A DNA stretch of 64,000 nt, from assembly GCA_041749475.1 (NCBI GenBank), contig JBGTBD010000027.1, forward strand, positions 1-64,000, written 5' to 3'. The stretch's first letter is position 1, and the number at the start of each line of letters is the position of its first letter. Positions 51,347 to 60,928 of the stretch are shown here, one piece after another. The DNA comes from JBGTBD01 sp041749475. Lineage in GTDB: Bacteria > Pseudomonadota > Alphaproteobacteria > Rickettsiales > UBA998. The position numbers and the translations under genes were made by a program. The notes under the pieces were generated by a model, which saw nothing but the letters and a program-made list of their open reading frames with translations, ran no database searches and was not told where the DNA came from.

Positions 51347-52723
51347 ATGCCAAGCACTTCGCCATTGCACAATCAACCGGAACTGACCGTCAGCCAGCTT
51401 TCCGCTGCGCTTAAACGCGTGGTAGAGGAGAATTTCGGGCTGGTGCGCGTCCGCGGTGAGATTTCCGGCTTCAAACGCGCGGCTTCCGGACATCTTTACT
51501 TCGATCTGAAGGACGAGAACGCGGTGCTCAACTCCGTCTGCTGGAAAGGCACGGCCAGCAAGTTCGCATTCAAACCGGAAGACGGTCTGGAAGTCATCTG
51601 CCGTGGCAAAATCTCCACATACCCGGGCCGGTCCAATTATCAACTCGTCGTCGATGCCATGGAACCGGCAGGCGTCGGTGCACTGATGGCACTGCTCGAA
51701 AAACGTAAATTGGAGATGCAGAAAGAAGGCCTGTTCGACCCGGCCCGCAAACGCTCTCTTCCGTATTTGCCACAAGTCATCGGCGTCGTCACTTCCCCCA
51801 CCGGCGCGGTCATCCGTGACATCCTCCACCGCCTGCGGGAACGTTTCCCCGTGCATGTACTGGTATGGCCTGTCCTCGTGCAAGGCGAAGGCGCCGCGGA
51901 CCAGATCACCACCGCCATCAACGGCTTCAACGCCATGCCGGAACATGAAAAACCTGACTTAATCATCGTCGCCCGTGGCGGCGGTTCCATCGAAGACCTC
52001 TGGGCGTTCAACGAGGAAAATGTCGTCCGCGCCGCTGCTAATTCAACCATTCCCCTTATCTCCGCCGTCGGTCATGAAACGGATACGACGCTGATTGATT
52101 ACGTTTCCGACAAGCGCGCCCCCACTCCTACCGCCGCCGCCGAAATCGCCGTTCCCGTCAAAGCGGATTTGCAAGCATGGTTACTCGAAGCACAGCAACG
52201 CACGTTCCGTTCCCTCCACCGCCGCCTGTCGCTCTATGCCGAACGCGTCGAGGCGCTGGCACGGGGGTTGCCGAAACCGAAATCCTATCTCGACCAGAAA
52301 ACGCAGCGGCTGGATGAGATACAGGAACGCCTCACCGCCTCCCGCCACTCCTATTTCCGCGACCATCAGAAACATCTTTTACTCCTCAGCAGCAAGCTCG
52401 CGCCTGAATGGATCGCACGGCAAATCCATCATCAGCTACAGCGGTTGGACAATTGGGCGGAGCGCCAGCAGACTGCTCATAAAACCATGCTCCATACATT
52501 GGTCTATCGCCTTGAACTGGCCACCCGCCTCCTCAGTAATATGAGCTACCAAAGCGTCCTTAAGCGCGGCTTTACACTCGTGCGCGACGCATCCGGCAAA
52601 CCCGTAGCAAGCCAAGCCGTAGCCAAAGGACTACCCAAACTGATGATTGAATTCCGCGATGGTGAACTAAGCGTCATCCCCACCGCCACGCGGCAAGGCT
52701 CCCTGTTCGACGATACGCCGTAA
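51347..52723 (+). CDS. xseA: Exodeoxyribonuclease VII large subunit
   Basis: 458 residues. Degrades single-stranded DNA with XseB. N-terminal OB fold (LTVSQLSAALKRVVEENFG, VRGEISGFKRAASGHLYFDLKD), nuclease core GVVTSPTGAVIRDILHRL, VARGGGSIEDLWAFN and ISAVGHETDTTLIDYVSD, then coiled-coil region. xseB is not in the window. Complete and of normal length. Confidence 0.97.
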   Translation: MPSTSPLHNQPELTVSQLSAALKRVVEENFGLVRVRGEISGFKRAASGHLYFDLKDENAVLNSVCWKGTASKFAFKPEDGLEVICRGKISTYPGRSNYQLVVDAMEPAGVGALMALLEKRKLEMQKEGLFDPARKRSLPYLPQVIGVVTSPTGAVIRDILHRLRERFPVHVLVWPVLVQGEGAADQITTAINGFNAMPEHEKPDLIIVARGGGSIEDLWAFNEENVVRAAANSTIPLISAVGHETDTTLIDYVSDKRAPTPTAAAEIAVPVKADLQAWLLEAQQRTFRSLHRRLSLYAERVEALARGLPKPKSYLDQKTQRLDEIQERLTASRHSYFRDHQKHLLLLSSKLAPEWIARQIHHQLQRLDNWAERQQTAHKTMLHTLVYRLELATRLLSNMSYQSVLKRGFTLVRDASGKPVASQAVAKGLPKLMIEFRDGELSVIPTATRQGSLFDDTP

Positions 52724-52729
52724 GGCCGC

Positions 52730-53065
52730 CTAATGCTCCGAACTGTTCATCAGGAAGAGTCTCCTGAGATAGCGGATGAAGTAGAAGAACATCCCCAACC
52801 CCAGCAGCACGCCCAGCACGAATGGGCCGAATACAGGCAGCGTGAAGCTGAAGAGATCCAGCTTGTCCTGATTCGTCTGCCAGTAGCTATAAAGGCTTTC
52901 GAACACATTGATGACATAGGCCGGGTTGGCGATATATTCGAGCACGGTGTCCCCGTACTGGATGTAAAGCCCTACAATCATGCCGATATAAATCGGCGTG
53001 AGCAGAAGCAATAACAGCACGATGGGCATGAATACCGCCATCAGAATGATGATGCCCGGACTCAT
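52730..53065 (-). CDS. Small membrane protein of unknown function downstream of lpxK
   Basis: 111 residues, not recognised. A long hydrophobic N-terminus (IIILMAVFMPIVLLLLLLTP and IGMIVGLYI) is probably one or two membrane helices; a polar middle (YSYWQTNQDKLDLF) and a further helix (FGPFVLGVLLGLGMFFYFI) follow, ending in a basic YLRRLFLM. Its ATG overlaps the lpxK stop by 4 bp, so it is translated with the lipid A genes. A role in envelope or lipid handling is a guess from position. Confidence 0.65.
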   Translation of the reverse strand: MSPGIIILMAVFMPIVLLLLLLTPIYIGMIVGLYIQYGDTVLEYIANPAYVINVFESLYSYWQTNQDKLDLFSFTLPVFGPFVLGVLLGLGMFFYFIRYLRRLFLMNSSEH

Positions 53066-54048
53066 AGGTCGGATTCCCTCTGGTGTATCATACCACTATA
53101 TGTATGAATTCCGGGCCAATTGTCCAGATGTAACCGCGCGGGAACGGGCAGGATGTGCGGTTGCACCACGGGGGGGATGCGGAAATGATCCTTCTCCGTC
53201 GTCACCAGCCGTTGGCCTTGCTGCTCAGCCTCTTCCCGCAATTGCTGGATTTCCCGTAGACAATACGGGTGATGATCGGGGAAGGAGCGTGTCGCAGAAA
53301 CATTGATGCCCGCCTGCCGAAGGCTTGCGAAGAATTTTTCAGGCCGTCCGATGCCTGCGAAGGCGAATACTGGTGCACCAAGCAACTCCTTCACCACCTC
53401 TGCGTCCAGTTCCATCCCGGCATGGAATATGGGTTGGTTGATCTGCGCCGCGATACCCGTCGCATCATCCCCGATGAGAATCACCGCCGCCGATTTTGCT
53501 AATCCCGCATTCAGCGATTCACGCAATGGCCCGGCCGGGAATATCATGCCGTTTCCGATGCCAGAACCTCCATCGATTACTAAAAAAGAAACATCCTTCC
53601 TGACGAACGGGTGCTGTAATCCGTCATCCAGTATCACCACTTCCGCACCTTGGGCGATAGCGGCGCGGACACCTTCTTTACGGTCTTTCGCTACCCAACA
53701 AGGCACGCTGCGCGCAATGAGCAGCGGCTCGTCACCCACATCCAGATAGCGGTGCTGGGAAATATCCACCCGCACTGGCCCGTCCAGACTGCCGCCGTAG
53801 CCCCGACTAACCACATGCGCGTCTTTGCCTACATGCCGTATCTCTTCCGCCAGCGCGATGGTGAAGGGCGTCTTCCCTGCTCCCCCGAGCGTCACGTTCC
53901 CCACGCAGATGATGGGGACGCGGAACGATTCCACATCCGCCCGGCGCGTCCGCATATCCGAAGCATACCGATAAAGGGAGCCGAGGGGCGCCAGCATGCG
54001 CGAGAGTTTCCCCGGCGGCTGCCACCAGAATGCCGGAGCGGTTATCAC
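53062..54048 (-). CDS. lpxK: Tetraacyldisaccharide 4'-kinase
   Basis: 328 residues. Adds the 4'-phosphate to lipid A at the inner membrane. The modified Walker A NVTLGGAGKTPFTIAL, VVSRGYGG, DVGDEPLLIA and DDGLQHPFVRKDVSF are LpxK motifs; FAGIGRPEKFF and the PDHH in SFPDHHPY follow. ATP is the donor. It overlaps waaA upstream and the small membrane gene downstream by 4 bp each. Confidence 0.96.
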   Translation of the reverse strand: MITAPAFWWQPPGKLSRMLAPLGSLYRYASDMRTRRADVESFRVPIICVGNVTLGGAGKTPFTIALAEEIRHVGKDAHVVSRGYGGSLDGPVRVDISQHRYLDVGDEPLLIARSVPCWVAKDRKEGVRAAIAQGAEVVILDDGLQHPFVRKDVSFLVIDGGSGIGNGMIFPAGPLRESLNAGLAKSAAVILIGDDATGIAAQINQPIFHAGMELDAEVVKELLGAPVFAFAGIGRPEKFFASLRQAGINVSATRSFPDHHPYCLREIQQLREEAEQQGQRLVTTEKDHFRIPPVVQPHILPVPARLHLDNWPGIHTYSGMIHQRESDL

Positions 54049-55313
54049 GCCTTTAATCCTTCGATGAGTGGGCGCAACGCTTCCTGCACACGCGTCAATA
54101 CTTCCTGCTTATCACGCGCCGCTTCCAAAGCACGTTGCGCCAATAGTTCCTGCTTGTCATGATCGCGCAGCAATTCGGCGACATACTCGACCAAGTCCCG
54201 TTCATGACGGACTTTGCGCGTGGCTTCATGCGCTTCTAGTTCGGCGCAGAATTCCTTGAAATTTTCCATATGTGGACCGTAGAGAATCGCGCAATCGAGG
54301 CGCGCCGGCTCAAACGGATTCTGCCCCCCGTGCGGAACGAGCGAGCCGCCCACGAAGACAATGCCCGCCAGCCGATAGAATATACCGAGCTCCCCCATCG
54401 TATCCGCCAGATAAATATCGGTATCATTAGTGATGGCTTCTCCCTTGCTGCGCTGCGCCACACGACAGCCCAATACCGAAAGCTCCCGCGCAATTTCGTC
54501 ACCTCGCGTATTATGCCGGGGAACGATAATTGTCAGCACGTTCGGAAATTGTTCGCGCAATTGCAGGTGCGCCTTGCCGATGATGGCCTCTTCCCCCGGA
54601 TGGGTGCTGGAGGCAAGCCATGTCTTGCGGTCACCGATGATGCTGACAATCTCTCCCGTCAACCGGGAATCGGCTTCCAGCGCAGGCGCAGAAAATTTGA
54701 GGTTGCCCGGCATGGAGACATGCTGTGCCCCCAGATTGCGTAAACGCGCGGCATCCTCTTCACTTTGCGCCTGAATCAACGCAAAGCAGGAGAGCATGCG
54801 CTGGACGAAGGAACGGAATGTCTGCCACCGCGCGAATGACCGCGCCGAGATGCGCGCATTGAGTAAAACAAGCGGGATACCTCTGGCATGGGCAGTAAAT
54901 ATCATGTTCGGCCAGAGTTCGGATTCCACCCAGACTGCCATATCAGGCCGCCAGTGATGCAGGAATTTCCTGACCGCCTGCGGTGTATCCACGGGCGCGA
55001 ACTGGTGCAACGCTCCTTCGGGAAGGCGCGTTGCTACATGGCGGGCGGAAGTCACCGTTACCGTCGTTAGCAGAATGAACATATCCGGGTACATCTCCCG
55101 CAAGGATTTGATCAGCGGCAATACGGAACTCGACTCCCCCATACTGGCTGCATGAAACCATATCAGTTTACCCTGCGGGCGAGGCAATCCTGCCGCACCG
55201 ACGCGTTCATTGCGCCGCTGCCCGTCTTCCTTGCCCTGCTTTTCACGTACCCGCAGCCATAGTGGCAGAAGCGGTGCAATGAGAAGGGAAAGACTCAGAT
55301 AGAGCGCACGCAT
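54045..55313 (-). CDS. waaA: 3-deoxy-D-manno-octulosonic acid (Kdo) transferase
   Basis: 422 residues. Transfers Kdo to lipid IVA, the first core sugar step. N-terminal membrane anchor, then WFHAASMGESSSVLPLI, VWVESELWPNMI, ASSTHPGEEAII, IIVPRHNTRG and VGGSLVPHGGQNPFEPA, all GT30 motifs. Presence of waaA and lpxK shows the cell makes Kdo-lipid A. Shares 1 bp with the acyltransferase gene and 4 bp with lpxK. Confidence 0.96.
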   Translation of the reverse strand: MRALYLSLSLLIAPLLPLWLRVREKQGKEDGQRRNERVGAAGLPRPQGKLIWFHAASMGESSSVLPLIKSLREMYPDMFILLTTVTVTSARHVATRLPEGALHQFAPVDTPQAVRKFLHHWRPDMAVWVESELWPNMIFTAHARGIPLVLLNARISARSFARWQTFRSFVQRMLSCFALIQAQSEEDAARLRNLGAQHVSMPGNLKFSAPALEADSRLTGEIVSIIGDRKTWLASSTHPGEEAIIGKAHLQLREQFPNVLTIIVPRHNTRGDEIARELSVLGCRVAQRSKGEAITNDTDIYLADTMGELGIFYRLAGIVFVGGSLVPHGGQNPFEPARLDCAILYGPHMENFKEFCAELEAHEATRKVRHERDLVEYVAELLRDHDKQELLAQRALEAARDKQEVLTRVQEALRPLIEGLKA

Positions 55314-56026
55314 CAGGCTGCCACTCTTTCGGATGGAATCTGATCGGCGAGCTTATCCGCCCGGTCAGTGAGGTGATTGAGTGTGTCCTCCACCTGCTTA
55401 CGATAGGATTCCAGCATATCATTATCTATATCACGGGGAATGGAGATAGGCTCACCTATCACCAGAAACAACCGCGTGAAAGGATACGGGATACAGAACC
55501 TATCCCAGCTTTTGAGGAATGTTGCTTTCGTTGCACTAAAGCTAACGGGAACAATACGTACACCCGACATCTGCGCGGCATAGACGATACCCACCGCCGC
55601 TCCACGCTGCGGCCCACGCGGGCCATCGGGCGTAAGGCTGATATTATCCCCCCGGTTCAACGTCCGCATAATGTTACGCAAGGCGGAAAGACTTCCCCGA
55701 CTGGACGAGCCTTTTATCGTCCTGATGTCGAAGGATTCATTAACCCGAGCAATCAGCACCCCATCTCGATGCGAAGAACTGAGGACGAACATCTTTCGAT
55801 TTTTTGGTTTGAATAATGGCATCAGGAACATTCGTCCATGCCAGAACGCACAGATGCACGCCTCCTCACCCGCAAGGATGGGCTTCACCGAATCCGGTAT
55901 TTCCACCACCTGCTTACTGGTGAAACTGACCATCCTGATATAGAACGCGAATAACCCGCACAGCGTGTTGGTGACGATTGGGTTGCCAAGAATCTTCTTC
56001 CGCCTCGTGCGCGACATCAGCTTCAT
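55313..56026 (-). CDS. DUF374 lysophospholipid acyltransferase-like protein
   Basis: 237 residues. One N-terminal hydrophobic stretch, CAFWHGRMFLMPLF and SSHRDGVLIARV (the HxxxxD-like catalytic element), SSSRGSLSALRNIM and LTPDGPRGPQRGA. DUF374 proteins are related to LpxL-type acyltransferases and are regularly found beside waaA in alphaproteobacteria. The exact acceptor is unknown; a lipid A-related substrate is likely from context. Confidence 0.85.
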   Translation of the reverse strand: MKLMSRTRRKKILGNPIVTNTLCGLFAFYIRMVSFTSKQVVEIPDSVKPILAGEEACICAFWHGRMFLMPLFKPKNRKMFVLSSSHRDGVLIARVNESFDIRTIKGSSSRGSLSALRNIMRTLNRGDNISLTPDGPRGPQRGAAVGIVYAAQMSGVRIVPVSFSATKATFLKSWDRFCIPYPFTRLFLVIGEPISIPRDIDNDMLESYRKQVEDTLNHLTDRADKLADQIPSERVAA

Positions 56027-57795
56027 GTGTGCACTCCGTGGAACTGGATATTATACAGCCGCGCATAGGCGCCGTTCTGTTTCAGGAGCACGTCATGGGA
56101 CCCTGATTCGACGATACGGCCACCCTCCAGCACATAGATGATATCGGCATGGCGAATAGTGGAAAGCCGATGCGCGATCACGAGGCTCGTCCGGTGCAGC
56201 ATCAATTCATCCAGTGCTTTTTGTACGCTTTTCTCAGACTCGGTATCGAGCGCGGACGTCGCTTCATCCAGCAACAATATAGGTGCATTTTTAAGCAGTG
56301 CGCGCGCAATGCTAAGGCGCTGACGCTGCCCTCCGGAAAGCTTTGTACCATGCGGTCCGATACGCGTCTGGTATCCGTCTGGCAATGCCATGATGAATGA
56401 GTCCGCATCCGCCGCCTTCGCCGCCGCGATGACCTCCTCTTCCGTCACATTTGCCCGGCCATAGGCGATGTTATTCGCCACCGTATCGTCGAACAGGATC
56501 ACTTCCTGGCCGACATAGGCAATAGATTGGCGCAGCGAAGAGAATGTCACGTCGCTGATGTCCTGCCCGTCGATGAGGATGCGGCCGGACGTCACATCAT
56601 AAAAGCGCAGGAGCACGTTCATCATCGTTGTCTTCCCCGACCCCGAGGGGCCGACAAGTGCCGCGATCTTCCCGGCAGGAATTTCAAGGTGAACGCCACG
56701 TAACGCGGGAATGTTCGCCCCGTAATCAAACGTTACATCATCGAACACCACCTGCCCGCTGGTGATGGCAAGCGCCCGTGCATCCGGCTTCTCTACCACG
56801 GTCGCCTGCTGGTCGATGACGGTGAAATACCGCCCCGCTGCGGACATGCCTTCCTGCAGCTGCGTCCCCAACCCCGTCACCGCGCGGATGGGTTTATAGG
56901 CCATGATCATCGCCGCGATGAAGGAGACGAACGCCCCTTGCGTCGTATGTCCGTGCATTACCTGCCACCCGCCATAGGCAATGATACCCGCTATGGAGAT
57001 AGACCCGAACGCCTCGATCATCGGCGCGGCCAACGCCTGCACCCGGCTCGCCTTCATGTAGAGTTTATAGAGGCGCTGCACATGGACGTTCGCCCGCTCG
57101 ATCTCGAAATCTTCGCGATGATAGGCCTTGACGACCTTCACCGCACTGAACACTTCATCGAGCTGCCCCGCGAACTGGCTGAGCTGCTCTTGCGTCCCGT
57201 CCGTGATTTTCCGCATCCGTTTCCCCAGCTTGATGATAGGGCGGATGATGAGCGGAAAGAGAATAAACGCCGCCAGCGACAATTCCCAGCTCTGATAGAA
57301 CATCACCGCAACGAGGAAAATCATCGTCAGTAATTCTTTGGCAAGACCGGTCAAAACCGTACTCACGGCATTGCGCATCAATTGAATATCATTCGTAAAA
57401 CGCGAGATGAGATGCCCCGAGGATTGCTGCTGGAACATCGCCAGATCCCCATGCACCAGATGCGCGAACAAATCGATCTGCATCGTCGCGATGATGCCTT
57501 GCCCAACTTTGCGCATGAATACCGTCTGCCCGTAATTCGCCGCCGCGCCGATGATACCGACAAGAACGACTAACCCAGGGAGGATATAGAGCATCGTTTC
57601 GTCCTTCTTCAGGAAAATATCATCCAGCACCGGCTGCAGCATATAAGCGTTCGCGGCCACCGACAGCGCCGCCACCACCATGCAGCATACCGCGAGGATA
57701 ATCGTATTGCGATAATGCGAGATGTAATCGCGGAACAGGCGGCGCAGCAATTGTGCGTTGGAAAGCGAGGTGGGAAGAACGGGGAAAAACGTCAT
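56023..57795 (-). CDS. msbA: Lipid A export ABC transporter MsbA-like
   Basis: About 590 residues. Six-helix exporter domain (about 20-320) fused to an ATPase: Walker A GPSGSGKTTMM, signature KLSGGQRQRLSIARAL, Walker B ILLLDEATSALD, H-loop AHRLST. With waaA, lpxK and the acyltransferase in the same overlapping operon, flipping of lipid A is the likely role. ATG 57795 is preferred because CAGGAAG lies upstream; the frame reaches 57816, which would overlap the pmbA gene. Similar half-transporters with other substrates exist. Confidence 0.88.
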   Translation of the reverse strand: MTFFPVLPTSLSNAQLLRRLFRDYISHYRNTIILAVCCMVVAALSVAANAYMLQPVLDDIFLKKDETMLYILPGLVVLVGIIGAAANYGQTVFMRKVGQGIIATMQIDLFAHLVHGDLAMFQQQSSGHLISRFTNDIQLMRNAVSTVLTGLAKELLTMIFLVAVMFYQSWELSLAAFILFPLIIRPIIKLGKRMRKITDGTQEQLSQFAGQLDEVFSAVKVVKAYHREDFEIERANVHVQRLYKLYMKASRVQALAAPMIEAFGSISIAGIIAYGGWQVMHGHTTQGAFVSFIAAMIMAYKPIRAVTGLGTQLQEGMSAAGRYFTVIDQQATVVEKPDARALAITSGQVVFDDVTFDYGANIPALRGVHLEIPAGKIAALVGPSGSGKTTMMNVLLRFYDVTSGRILIDGQDISDVTFSSLRQSIAYVGQEVILFDDTVANNIAYGRANVTEEEVIAAAKAADADSFIMALPDGYQTRIGPHGTKLSGGQRQRLSIARALLKNAPILLLDEATSALDTESEKSVQKALDELMLHRTSLVIAHRLSTIRHADIIYVLEGGRIVESGSHDVLLKQNGAYARLYNIQFHGVHT

Positions 57796-57802
57796 GCGGT
57801 GC

Positions 57803-59167
57803 TTAGCTTCCTGCAATCGTCATCCCACCGATAGCGAATGTCGGCGTGTTGATACTATAACGCATCGTCAAGTCGTTTGCAGGCTGAATCGCCTTGAACA
57901 TCTCCGGTAAACGCCCGGCGATAGTAATCTCCGAAACCGGATAGGAAATCTTTCCGTTCTCGATCCAGAACCCTGCTGCACCCTGGCTGTAATCCCCGGT
58001 GATGATGTTGACGCCCATACCGAATACATCCGTGACATACAGGCCCGTATGCACCTGCGCCAGCAACGCATCGCGCGTGATGGAGCCGTTCTGCATATAG
58101 AGATTACTACATGTCGGTGATGGCGGTGAGGAAAGCCCACGGCTGGCATGTCCCGTCGTCTGCATCCCCAACTGCTTTGCGGTACGCGTATCGAGCAACC
58201 ACGTCTTCAACACGCCATTCTCAATGATGGCTTGTTTCTTCACCCGTACCCCTTCACCGTCGAACGGGTGCGAACCCAATCCACGCTTCACTAATGGATC
58301 GTCGATGACATTGATGTTGGCTGCAAAAACCTCTTTGCCTAACTGCTCGAGCAGGAACGTTGTCTTGCGCGATACGGACGCACCAGAAATAGCGCCCACC
58401 AACGTCCCCAGCAGATTTTTCCCAATGCGGGGATCGAATACGATCGGTACGCTGGTCGAGGCGATCTTGCGTGAGCCGATGCGCGATAAGGTCAACTCCG
58501 CGGCTTTACGACCAATAGACTCAGCATCCGCCAGATCCACGCGATGACGCGCCACGCTATAATCATAATCCCGCTCCATGCCGTCTTTCTCACCCGCAAG
58601 CAACGTCACTGAAAGCGCGTGGCTGGAGATACGATACCCGCCTGCGAACCCTTCGCTCGTCGCGAGGAATACGCGGTTAGAGGAGAAGGACGCATCCGCC
58701 CCTTCCGAATTGGTGATGCCCGCCACGTCCCGTCCTGCCGCTTCCGCTTTCAGCGTTGTTTCCAGCAAGTCGGCAGCACTCGGCTCCTCGCCGTCGAATA
58801 AATCCAGCTCCGGCCATTCCTTCGCCAGCAGTGACGCATCGGCCAGTGTAGAATACGCATCGGGCGTCGCCACCTTCGCCATCGCCACCGCGCGCTCGGC
58901 TAATATCCCTAATTTCTCCGGTCGCAAATCGCTGGTGGATACCATCGCCTGACGGTCACCCACCCAGACGCGAAGGCCGAGGCCGCTCGACTCCGAACGC
59001 TCCAGCGCCTCCTGTTTGCCAAGACGACAGGTAGCGGTCGCGTCCACGCTTTCGGCCATTAATACATCCGCCTTGTCCGCCCCGGCGCGTTTTGCCGTAT
59101 CGAGCGCTTGAGACGCCAGATCTTCCAATGCGGCTGATAATGCAGTCTTTTCCATGAGTTGTGTCAT
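57803..59167 (-). CDS. pmbA: TldD/PmbA family metalloprotease subunit (PmbA/TldE-like)
   Basis: About 454 residues. PmbA with TldD forms a protease that degrades unfolded peptides and matures modified peptides. Seen: ESSGLGLRVWVGDRQAMVST, ITNSEGADASFSSNRVFLA, HPFDGEGVRVKKQAIIENG, LLDTRTAKQLGMQTTGHASR, and the C-terminal ITIAGRLPEMFKAI. It lacks the HExxH expected in the TldD partner, fitting the PmbA side. The start is uncertain (59167, 59155 or 59182). It heads the msbA-lpxK chain. Confidence 0.9.
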   Translation of the reverse strand: MTQLMEKTALSAALEDLASQALDTAKRAGADKADVLMAESVDATATCRLGKQEALERSESSGLGLRVWVGDRQAMVSTSDLRPEKLGILAERAVAMAKVATPDAYSTLADASLLAKEWPELDLFDGEEPSAADLLETTLKAEAAGRDVAGITNSEGADASFSSNRVFLATSEGFAGGYRISSHALSVTLLAGEKDGMERDYDYSVARHRVDLADAESIGRKAAELTLSRIGSRKIASTSVPIVFDPRIGKNLLGTLVGAISGASVSRKTTFLLEQLGKEVFAANINVIDDPLVKRGLGSHPFDGEGVRVKKQAIIENGVLKTWLLDTRTAKQLGMQTTGHASRGLSSPPSPTCSNLYMQNGSITRDALLAQVHTGLYVTDVFGMGVNIITGDYSQGAAGFWIENGKISYPVSEITIAGRLPEMFKAIQPANDLTMRYSINTPTFAIGGMTIAGS

Positions 59168-59227
59168 CCCCGCTTCATACACGCCTTTGCCGGATAATAC
59201 CAGCCTAGGAACAAATAGTTATCATTT

Positions 59228-60016
59228 TTAAGAGGTTAGCCCTGCCGATGATTTGGCAGGCAACCGCGCGAACAGCCAATCCGTCCATGCCGGGGACAGC
59301 AGCGATAAGAACCAGATGAGGCTATACGCCTGAAACGGGAACGCGATACGCGCCTTATTTCGCGCGAGCCCACCTGCAATGATTGTCGCCGCCTTTTCCG
59401 CCGGGATGATGAACGGCATGGTGTATCCATTGATATTCGTCATCGGCGTTTCGATGAATCCCGGGCAGATGACGGAGACATGCACACCGTCTTTTTTCAC
59501 AAATCCGCGCAACGCTTCACCGTAACTCTTCACCGCGGCTTTGCTGGCGCAATAGGCAGGCGCACCGGGAAATCCACGGAAGCCAGCAAGTGAGGACATG
59601 ATGCCGATCTGCCCCTTTCCCCGCGCCTGCATGCGCGCCAGCGCCGGAAGCACCGTGTTGAACACCCCCTGCACATTGGTCGCGAAAATCTGTTCCACTT
59701 CATCAAGCGTTTCTGTCCCCACCGCCGTACCGCCGGAAATCCCGGCATTGGCGATGACGAGGTCGAAGGGGTATTTCTCATCCATGATGTCGATACAGTG
59801 CTGCATCGCCGCTTTATCGGTCACATCCACTTCTACCAGTTCGACGGCCGCCCCACGCGCCGTACAATTCAGCGACACCTGTTCCAACCGCTGCGCATTG
59901 CGCCCGGTCAGAATCAGCGTCACCCCCCGTGTCGCGTAATGCCGCGCCAGCGCGGCGCCGATACCACTCGACGCCCCGGTGATGAAAATAGATTTGGGTA
60001 GATGAAAGTCGCTCAT
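59228..60016 (-). CDS. Short-chain dehydrogenase/reductase
   Basis: 262 residues. Classical SDR motifs: TGASSGIGAALA, NAGISGG, IMSSLAGFRG with Ser, and YCASKAAV. The long hydrophobic C-terminus (AYSLIWFLSLLSPAWTDWLF) suggests membrane association, as in SDRs acting on lipids or sterol-like compounds. Substrate unknown. It starts 6 bp after map on the same strand and probably shares a transcript. Confidence 0.88.
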   Translation of the reverse strand: MSDFHLPKSIFITGASSGIGAALARHYATRGVTLILTGRNAQRLEQVSLNCTARGAAVELVEVDVTDKAAMQHCIDIMDEKYPFDLVIANAGISGGTAVGTETLDEVEQIFATNVQGVFNTVLPALARMQARGKGQIGIMSSLAGFRGFPGAPAYCASKAAVKSYGEALRGFVKKDGVHVSVICPGFIETPMTNINGYTMPFIIPAEKAATIIAGGLARNKARIAFPFQAYSLIWFLSLLSPAWTDWLFARLPAKSSAGLTS

Positions 60017-60022
60017 ATGTCT

Positions 60023-60814
60023 CTACACATACGGCGGACAATGCCGCCCCGAAGGTGACGCGGTGAAAATCTCGAACCCGTCCTTGGTCACGGCGATGGA
60101 ATGCTCGAACTGGCAGGAGAGTGAGCGGTCGCGCGTCGTCACCGTCCACCCGTCCAGCGTACTCAGCTTCGTATGTTCTTTCCCCGCATTGACCATCGGC
60201 TCCACGGTAAAGAACATCCCTTCCTGTAACTTCACGCCACTGCCCGGTGTGCCGTAATGCAGAATATTCGGTGCGGCGTGGAATACTTTTCCCAACCCAT
60301 GCCCGCAATAATCCTTCACGATGGAATAGCCCTGCCGCTCGGCATAGGTCTGAATCGCATAGCCGATATCCCCCGTCGTCGCGCCCGGCTTCACCTGCTC
60401 AATACCGAGCATCATCGCCTCATAGGTGATCTGCGTCAGTCGTTTCGCCTTGATCGGAACCGCGTCCCCTACCCAGAACATCCGGCTGGTATCCCCATGC
60501 CACCCATCGACGATGACAGTGACATCGACATTCACCGCGTCCCCGTTCTTCAGCGGGTTCGCGTCGGGGATGCCATGGCAGACGACATGGTTGATGGAGG
60601 TGCAGATCGATTTCGGGAAGCCGCGATAATTCAGCGGCGCAGGAATCGCGCCCGCCTTGATGATACGGTCATGACAATAATCATTGATCGCGTTGGTGCT
60701 CACCCCCGGCCTGATAAGCTCGGCGACCTCATCCAGAATGGTCGCGGCGAGCCTCCCGGCTTTGCGCATTCCTTCATAGTCTTCAGGGGTGTGAATCGTG
60801 ATTTCCTTGGCCAT
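60023..60814 (-). CDS. map: Type I methionine aminopeptidase
   Basis: 263 residues. Removes the initiator methionine. Metal ligands sit in VNVDVTVIVDGWHGDTSRMF (two Asp), CGHGLGKVFH (His), FTVEPMV and EHSIAVT (two Glu). Opening KEITIHTPEDYEGMRKAGRLAA is typical. ATG 60814 is the correct start: the open frame continues to 61555 only as a shadow of the gene on the other strand. The last residues (ASPSGRHCPPYV) are usual for alphaproteobacterial enzymes. Confidence 0.97.
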   Translation of the reverse strand: MAKEITIHTPEDYEGMRKAGRLAATILDEVAELIRPGVSTNAINDYCHDRIIKAGAIPAPLNYRGFPKSICTSINHVVCHGIPDANPLKNGDAVNVDVTVIVDGWHGDTSRMFWVGDAVPIKAKRLTQITYEAMMLGIEQVKPGATTGDIGYAIQTYAERQGYSIVKDYCGHGLGKVFHAAPNILHYGTPGSGVKLQEGMFFTVEPMVNAGKEHTKLSTLDGWTVTTRDRSLSCQFEHSIAVTKDGFEIFTASPSGRHCPPYV

Positions 60815-60928
60815 GAAGCATATGTAGACCAGCCATTCCCACAGCGCAATCCCGTTTCCGGTGAAATTTATCGAAAAACCGCTGTACTGGCGCTGGAATT
60901 TAGCATTTTTTCCTCTATCTTGTCCCCT

